Assembly: GCA_963812085.1 (NCBI GenBank)
Contig: CAWETL010000003.1
Span: 186,001-250,000 of the forward strand
DNA length: 64,000 nucleotides
Direction of reading: 5' to 3'
DNA from: SPDF01 sp963812085
Lineage (GTDB): Bacteria; Gemmatimonadota; Gemmatimonadetes; Gemmatimonadales; GWC2-71-9
Shown here: one piece after another, positions 58,882 through 64,000 of the stretch
Position numbering within the stretch: the first letter of the stretch is position 1
How the letters are laid out: each line of letters starts with the position of its first letter
Notes under the pieces: generated by a model
What the model saw: only the letters and a program-made list of their open reading frames with translations
Databases searched by the model: none
Told to the model about the DNA's origin: nothing
Position numbers and translations under genes: made by a program

Positions 58882-61292
58882 CCGGACGGTTCGCGCAGGT
58901 CGCGCTCCCGCTCCCCCTCGCCACACCCTACACCTACCAGATACCCGAGACCCTGGCCGACCGCGTGGCGGCCGGGGCACGCGTCGTGGTCCCGGTCCGC
59001 GGCCGCGAGCTGATCGGCATCGTGACGTCGCTCGACGCCCCGGCGCCGAGCGTGGCCGCGCGCGACATCCTGGCGGCACCCGACGACGAACCGGCACTGA
59101 CGCCGGCGCTGCTCCGCACGGTCGAATGGATGGCGGGCTACTACGGCGCGCCGATTGGGCTGGCACTCAAGGCGGCGCTGCCCGGCGGGCTGTGGGGAAG
59201 CTCGGAGGTGATCGTCGAGGTGGCGGTGAGCAGCAGGGTGCCCGGCGGGACCGGCGCCGAGATCCTGCGATGGCTCGAGCGGAAGGGCGGGTCGGCGCCG
59301 GTGAGCGCGATCGGGCGGGCGCTCAAGCGCAGCGTGTGGGACGCGGTGGACCGGCTGGCGCGGGTCGGCGCGGTCACCCTGCGGATCGAGCCGCCCGACA
59401 CCGGCGGGGGCGCCGTGGCGGAGCGTGTGCTGGTCCTGCCGCGCGATCGTCCGACCCTGCTCGAGCGGCAGGCGCTCTTCGGCGGCACGCCGCGGCAGCG
59501 CGCCCTGTACGAGGCGCTCGAGCAGCTGGGCGGGAGCGCCCCGGTGGCCCACCTCCGCACCCAGCTCGGCTTCGGATCCGCGCTCCTCCGCGTGCTGGTG
59601 ACGCGCGGCCTGGCCCGGGTCGAGGAGGTGGAGCGGGCCCGCGACCCCTTCGCCGGGGAGGTCGGCACCCCCCCGCCGGATTCGCTGAGCGCCGACCAGC
59701 GCGACGCGCTCTCGGCGATCGAGGAACTCGCGCCGGGCGAGGGGGCGCTGCTGTTCGGCATTACCGGCAGCGGCAAGACGTTCGTGTACCTCGAGGCCAT
59801 CCGCCGCGCGCTGGCCGGCGGGCGCGGAGCGATCATCCTGGTGCCGGAGATCGGCCTCACGCCGCAGACGGTGCGCCGGGTGCGCGGCGTCTTCGGCGAC
59901 GACGTGGCGGTGCTTCACAGCGGGCTCTCCGACGGCGAGCGGGCCGACGCGTGGCGCGCGCTCCGCCGCGGCGAGCGGCGCGTCGCGGTGGGTGCGCGCT
60001 CCGCGGTCTTCGCGCCGATCCCCTCCCTCGGCGTCGTCGTGGTGGACGAGGAACACGAGGCCACCTACAAGAACGGCGAGACGCCGCGCTACCACGCGCG
60101 GGAGGTGGCGGCCGTGCGCGCCCGGCTCGAGGGCGCCCGGCTCGTGCTCGGGAGCGCCACGCCGTCGCTCGAGAGCTGGGCGCAGGCCGGGGAGCGGCTC
60201 CGGGTGGTCCGCCTGCCGGAGCGCGCCGGCGCGGGCCGGCTCCCGGCGGTGTCGCTGGTGGATCTTCGCACCGCGCCCAAGGTGCGCGGCTCAGGCGCCA
60301 TCCCCTGGTCGGAGGCGCTGGACGCCGCGGTGGCCGGGGTGCTCGCGCGCGGGGAGCAGGGGATGCTGCTCCTCAACCGGCGCGGCTTCGCCTCCTTCCT
60401 CCAGTGCCCGGAGTGCGGGGACGTGCCGCAGTGCCCGCACTGCAGCATCAGCCTCACCGTGCACCAGGCGCCGCCCGCGCTCCGCTGCCACTACTGCGCT
60501 TACGAGGCGCCGCTTGCCGCGGCATGCGCCAAGTGCGGGCACCCGGTCCAGCAGATGCGCGGGATCGGCACCCAGCAGCTCGAGCGCTGGCTGGCCGAGC
60601 GGTTCCCGGCTGCGCGACTGGCCCGCATGGACCTCGACACCACGAGCACCCGCTGGGCGCATCATCGCATCCTGGGCACGGTGGAGCGGGGCGAGGTGGA
60701 CCTCCTGCTGGGCACGCAGATGATCGCCAAGGGACTCGACTTCCCGAACGTGACGCTGGTCGGCGTGGTGGACGCCGACACGGCGCTGCACCTGCCGGAC
60801 TTCCGGTCGGCGGAGCGGACCTTCCAGTTGATCGCGCAGGTGGCGGGGCGGGCGGGGCGGGGGCCGCGCGGCGGGCAGGTGATCGTGCAGAGCCGGCAAC
60901 CGGCGCATCACGCACTCATCCGCGCCGCCGCGCACGACGCGGAGGCCTTCCTGACCGAGGAACTCGTCCAGCGGCGGTCACCGGCGTACCCGCCGGCGAT
61001 CGGCCTCGTGAACCTCGTGATTTCGGGCCGGGAGGAAGTGGCGGTCGGCCGCGTGGCCGCCGAGGTGGCGGAATGGGCCACGTCGCTGGGAGCGAAGCAC
61101 GAGCTGGCGCTCACCGTGCTGGGGCCGGCGCCCTGCCCGCTGGCGCGGATCCAGGGCCGCTGGCGGTGGCACGTGCTGCTCAAGGGAGACGGGGCCGTGC
61201 TCGGGCGCGTGGTTCGTTACGCGGCGGTGCGCCTGGCGGGCTCGGGCGAGCCCCGGATCACGATCGACCGGGACCCGGTGAGCCTGCTGTAG
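58878..61292 (+). CDS. priA: Primosomal protein N' (replication restart helicase PriA)
   Basis: 804 aa, superfamily 2 helicase. It has the N-terminal 3'BD domain and winged helix, Walker A GITGSGKT, VVVDEEHEATYK (the DEEH box), GSATPSLESW and GLDFPNVTLVGVVDAD. The zinc-binding domain carries all eight cysteines in four CxxC pairs (CPEC, CPHC, CHYC, CAKC). ATG at 58878 in an ATGA overlap with the epimerase gene, so the two are coupled although functionally unrelated. It converges on the minus-strand gene at 61302 with a 9-bp gap. Confidence 0.96.
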   Translation: MTGRFAQVALPLPLATPYTYQIPETLADRVAAGARVVVPVRGRELIGIVTSLDAPAPSVAARDILAAPDDEPALTPALLRTVEWMAGYYGAPIGLALKAALPGGLWGSSEVIVEVAVSSRVPGGTGAEILRWLERKGGSAPVSAIGRALKRSVWDAVDRLARVGAVTLRIEPPDTGGGAVAERVLVLPRDRPTLLERQALFGGTPRQRALYEALEQLGGSAPVAHLRTQLGFGSALLRVLVTRGLARVEEVERARDPFAGEVGTPPPDSLSADQRDALSAIEELAPGEGALLFGITGSGKTFVYLEAIRRALAGGRGAIILVPEIGLTPQTVRRVRGVFGDDVAVLHSGLSDGERADAWRALRRGERRVAVGARSAVFAPIPSLGVVVVDEEHEATYKNGETPRYHAREVAAVRARLEGARLVLGSATPSLESWAQAGERLRVVRLPERAGAGRLPAVSLVDLRTAPKVRGSGAIPWSEALDAAVAGVLARGEQGMLLLNRRGFASFLQCPECGDVPQCPHCSISLTVHQAPPALRCHYCAYEAPLAAACAKCGHPVQQMRGIGTQQLERWLAERFPAARLARMDLDTTSTRWAHHRILGTVERGEVDLLLGTQMIAKGLDFPNVTLVGVVDADTALHLPDFRSAERTFQLIAQVAGRAGRGPRGGQVIVQSRQPAHHALIRAAAHDAEAFLTEELVQRRSPAYPPAIGLVNLVISGREEVAVGRVAAEVAEWATSLGAKHELALTVLGPAPCPLARIQGRWRWHVLLKGDGAVLGRVVRYAAVRLAGSGEPRITIDRDPVSLL

Positions 61293-61301
61293 AGCCGAAG
61301 C

Positions 61302-62513
61302 TCACAACACGGCCTTGACCAGCCGGTTGAGCAGCTCCTGCAGGGAGAACATCGTCAGCGTCAGCGGCAGCACGGGCAGCAGCGTGACGAGTGCCAACTG
61401 CAGCACGCTCTGCAGGGTGAACGGGGTCACCCGCATGCTGTTGATCACCTCGAAGCCGTTGCCCAGGTCGGCCAGCGACTGAATGTCACCGCTCCCGAGG
61501 AACGCCTCGTCCTTCGCCGCGCCGCCGCGCAGCCACTTCACGTCATATTCCCGCACGTAGCGCTGGGCCAGGCCGCCGTACTCCAGCTGGCCGCGGCGCT
61601 TGGCGGCCGCGAGTCGCGGGCTGAAGACGAGCAGTGGGCCGAGGACGACGAGCAGCATCAGCACCACGATCGCGAACAGTTCCGGCTTGAACTGGGGCAG
61701 GCTGGCCCCCGCGTGGAAAATCCGGCTGGCGATCATCCCGGCAAGCAGCACGCCCTGGGCGAGCATCAACGGCGCAAACACCTTGCTCTCCATTGCCAGG
61801 AAGCCGAGGCCTCCACTTCGGTCCGGATGGGTCGGCACGATGTTCAGCTCGAGGCGCGCGACCTGCCAGAAGAAGCGGGCAATGATGAAGAGCCGGAAAT
61901 ACCAGCGCAACAGGAGGAACTGAAGCATCGGCAGGCTCACGCACCCGAGCCACCAGCCCGCCGGGGACGGGTGCAGCCGGCCATCAACCGGCGTGCCGTA
62001 CCAGCTCGCCACGTCGAGCGCCACCTCGTTCCGCCACACGAAGCCGACCCCGACGACATACACAAGGGCGAGTATCAGCACTTCGGCCGTGACCGAATTG
62101 CGCAGGCGCATCGCGGAGTCGATCGCCGCGTCGAACTGTGCCCGCGCTTGGCCGGTGACGAGGCCCCGGTCAAGGAACGCACGGACCATGGGGCGCATCC
62201 GCTGGTGCACGCTGAGTTCCGCCGCGATCAGGAGCGGCAGCGCCACCAACATGCGCGTCTGGATCTCCACGTCCTTCAGGAAGGCCAGTTCGATGCCAGT
62301 GCCCCAGGCGGTGCCGTTCGCGAGGGACAGCACCAGCAGCGGCAGCCAGGCCAGTACCACCAGCGTGAGGACACGCCGTTGCGGCCACTGAAGGTCGTCC
62401 CCGGACAGGCGTGTCCGCCGCCAGAGCTGGAAGAGGGGCCCGCCGCTCACCAGCGAAAAGTCGCCGGGCTCCTTCAGGATCGGATGGGGGGAACTGGAGG
62501 TCGGCGTGCTCAT
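61302..62513 (-). CDS. Hypothetical multi-pass membrane protein
   Basis: 403 aa, not recognised. About six to seven hydrophobic spans are visible: LTLVVLAWLPLLVLSLA, IQTRMLVALPLLIAAELS, SVTAEVLILALVYVVGVGFVW, WLGCVSLPMLQFLLLRWY, KVFAPLMLAQGVLLAGMIAS, FAIVVLMLLVVLGPLLVF, and VLQLALVTLLPVLPLTLTMF. A cytoplasmic stretch rich in R, G and E (AAAKRRGQLEYGGLAQRYVREYDVKW) sits before the last span. No known motif. ATG at 62513. Divergent from the next gene. Confidence 0.75.
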   Translation of the reverse strand: MSTPTSSSPHPILKEPGDFSLVSGGPLFQLWRRTRLSGDDLQWPQRRVLTLVVLAWLPLLVLSLANGTAWGTGIELAFLKDVEIQTRMLVALPLLIAAELSVHQRMRPMVRAFLDRGLVTGQARAQFDAAIDSAMRLRNSVTAEVLILALVYVVGVGFVWRNEVALDVASWYGTPVDGRLHPSPAGWWLGCVSLPMLQFLLLRWYFRLFIIARFFWQVARLELNIVPTHPDRSGGLGFLAMESKVFAPLMLAQGVLLAGMIASRIFHAGASLPQFKPELFAIVVLMLLVVLGPLLVFSPRLAAAKRRGQLEYGGLAQRYVREYDVKWLRGGAAKDEAFLGSGDIQSLADLGNGFEVINSMRVTPFTLQSVLQLALVTLLPVLPLTLTMFSLQELLNRLVKAVL

Positions 62514-62652
62514 GCGGTGAGTTCTCCGGCACGGCGTGAGAGTGCGCGGGCGGGGTCACGAAACAGTCTCGACCGGCATCCCTGAAGGCATCGTGAACGC
62601 GCCGGGAAGATACCCAATCGTTCCGCACCGGAGCCCATCATGTCGGGCCGCC

Positions 62653-62681
62653 TTGAATCCCCTCCCGGCCACCCCTAAGAT
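62653..62681 (+). promoter_or_regulatory. Promoter of the TIGR00300-like gene, nearly leaderless
   Basis: TTGAAT (62653-62658), 17 bp, TAAGAT (62676-62681). Predicted +1 near 62688, four bases before the ATG at 62692. Confidence 0.55.
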
Positions 62682-62691
62682 TCCCACTCCT

Positions 62692-63790
62692 ATGGCTTCT
62701 CCACGATATACCGCGCCCGATTTCAGGCAGCCGCCCTTTGCCGGCGCTCCCGCGGCCCGCTTTGCCCCGCTCCCCGCCGACGGCGTGCTCCCCGAGGGCT
62801 TCTTCTCCACCTCGAACCTCCCGACCTACGTGCACCTCGGCGGGGGGCGGTGGGTCATGCCCGGCCGCCCGCGCATGGACTGCGTGATCATGCGGCGCGG
62901 GGAGGCGCTGGAGATCGTCGAACCGCGCCGGCTCAAGGCCGGCGAGCAGATCGTGATGGGGGAGTCCGAGGACGGGTCGCAGGGCGTGTTCGTGCACACC
63001 GCCGGCTTCCTGGCGGGCGCGCACAGCGCCAACGAGTTCCGCTTCATGTCCACCGAGGTGAGCCGCGAGCGCCCGGTCAACTACGAGGAACTCGCCGCCC
63101 GCCTGGGCGAGGAAAGGAAGCGCGGCGGCTACCTGCTCTGGGTGGTCGGGCCGGCGCTGGTGCACTCCCGCGCGCGGGCCGATTTCGAGTGGTTCATCCG
63201 CCAGGGCTACGTGCAGGCGGTGCTGGCCGGCAACGCCGTCGGCGTCCACGACATCGAGGCCGCCATCTACGGCACCACCCTCGGGATGTCCAACACCGGC
63301 CAGCCCACCGAAGGCGGGCACGGCCTCCACATGCGGGCGATCAACCGGGTGCGGGCGCTCGGCTCCATCGAAAGCGGCGGTCGAGACCGGGCTCATCAAG
63401 AGCGGCATCATGCACGCCCTGGTGACCTCGAAGGTGCCCTACGTGCTGGCGGGCTCGATTCGCGACGACGGCCCGCTCCCCGGCGTCGTTTCCGACTCGC
63501 TCGCGGCGCAGGACGCGATGCGCGAGCACGCGGTCCGCGCCACCGGGGCGATCTTCGTGGCCACGGCGCTCCACGCGATCGCGGTGGGCAACATGCTGCC
63601 GGCCTTCCACACTCACTATGACGGCCACCCCAGCGAGCTGATGACCATCTGCGTGGACCAGACCGAGTTCGTGGTCAACAAGCTCAAGGACCGCGGCACG
63701 CACCAGGCCTACGGCGTGGTCACCAACGCGCAGGACTTCATGCACGTCCTCCGGCTCTACGTGGAAAAATGGGAACAGGCTACCCGCTAG
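62692..63790 (+). pseudogene. TIGR00300-like protein (ornithine cyclodeaminase/LOR-SDH domain type), frameshifted
   Basis: ATG at 62692 opens MASPRYTAPDFRQPPFAG. The frame runs through WVMPGRPRMDCVI, GNAVGVHDIEAAIYGTTLGM and TEGGHGLHMRAINRVRALGSIE, then must shift by one base at about 63376 to continue AVETGLIKSGIMHALVTSKVPYVLAGSIRDDGPLPGV and end at 63790. These motifs recall the TIGR00300/LOR-SDH family, for which ornithine cyclodeaminase activity is known in archaea (from memory). Without the shift the protein loses its last third. The extra base is either a genuine mutation or a sequence error; total length would be about 365 aa. Confidence 0.7.
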
Positions 63791-64000
63791 CGCCGCCGGC
63801 CGAGCCGGGGGTCGGGGCAGGGTGGGCGCTCCTGGCGGATGCCGTGGCGGCACAGCTCCCGGTCGCGGAGTGCCACGGGCTCTGGGTCTTCCGGCCCTTC
63901 CGGCGCGACGGCAAGGAATACGGGACCGCCATCCTCTCCCGGCTCGAGGGCGACCGGCTCCGGATCTTCACCGCGCGCTATGCGCACACCCTCAAGGGCA
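63769..64000 (+). CDS. Hypothetical protein, 3' partial
   Basis: The frame opens at ATG 63769, inside the end of the upstream gene (22-bp overlap), and runs off the right edge after 77 codons. The start reads MGTGYPLAPPAEPGVGAGW; later GLWVFRPFRRDGKEYGTAILSR and DRLRIFTARYAHTLKG look like a structured alpha/beta protein. No family recognised. The overlap suggests translational coupling with the upstream gene. Confidence 0.6.
   Translation, partial: MGTGYPLAPPAEPGVGAGWALLADAVAAQLPVAECHGLWVFRPFRRDGKEYGTAILSRLEGDRLRIFTARYAHTLKG

Overview
The window is about 64 kb of GC-rich, densely packed chromosomal DNA from a free-living bacterium with two membranes. Evidence for two membranes is a set of lipoproteins with lipoboxes and a type IV pilus/pseudopilus gene set. 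No phylum marker is decisive. The mix of M8-like metallopeptidase lipoproteins with Ig-like repeats, zinc-type S14, a single-chain GlyRS and -10 boxes of the form TAnnnT would fit Gemmatimonadota or a neighbouring phylum; this is inference.

Layout: (1) 1-2986 holds the end of a tandem universal stress protein, an unknown gene and cysS. (2) 3125-16147 is the translation/transcription core: tRNA-Thr(TGT), Tyr, Gly(TCC), Thr(GGT), rpmG, secE, nusG, rplK, rplA, rplJ, rplL, rpoB, rpoC. The tRNA order matches the classical tufB locus, but tufB is absent. (3) 16271-19948 is an insertion of three tandem paralogous lipoprotein genes (Ig-like repeats plus an M8-type zinc peptidase). The second has no peptidase domain and the third is frameshifted. 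(4) 20070-36974 continues with rpsL, rpsG, fusA, tuf, then the S10-spc cluster rpsJ to rplO, secY, adk and map. The usual infA-rpmJ-rpsM-rpsK-rpsD-rpoA-rplQ continuation is not in the window. (5) 37030-37754 is a RAYT-type transposase gene bounded by two 15-bp palindromes in opposite orientation. (6) 37748-43115 holds an inositol monophosphatase-family gene, trpS, a divergent PilT-like ATPase, a membrane M28 peptidase and purA.

(7) 43128-51225 is a minus-strand block of eight genes: two sets of minor pilins (FimT/GspH-, PilV-, PilW- and PilX-like). Each set is preceded by a textbook sigma-54 -24/-12 promoter, with a conserved 13-bp block at an identical distance upstream. (8) 51550-64000 is a plus-strand run of metabolic and housekeeping genes: glyS, a Cys/Met PLP enzyme, a zincin, a secreted beta-propeller, a small ubiquitin-like protein, an HDAC-family deacetylase, a dipeptide epimerase, priA, a minus-strand membrane protein, an apparently frameshifted TIGR00300-like gene and a partial gene at the right edge.

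Promoters visible by eye are mostly TTGaNN - 17/18 bp - TAnnnT. Several put the predicted start of transcription on or a few bases before the ATG (gene at 905, trpS, gene at 62692), suggesting leaderless messages. The only stretch over 300 bases without a gene is 51226-51549, which carries the divergent control region of the pilin block and glyS. No rRNA, CRISPR array, prophage or complete IS element was seen.
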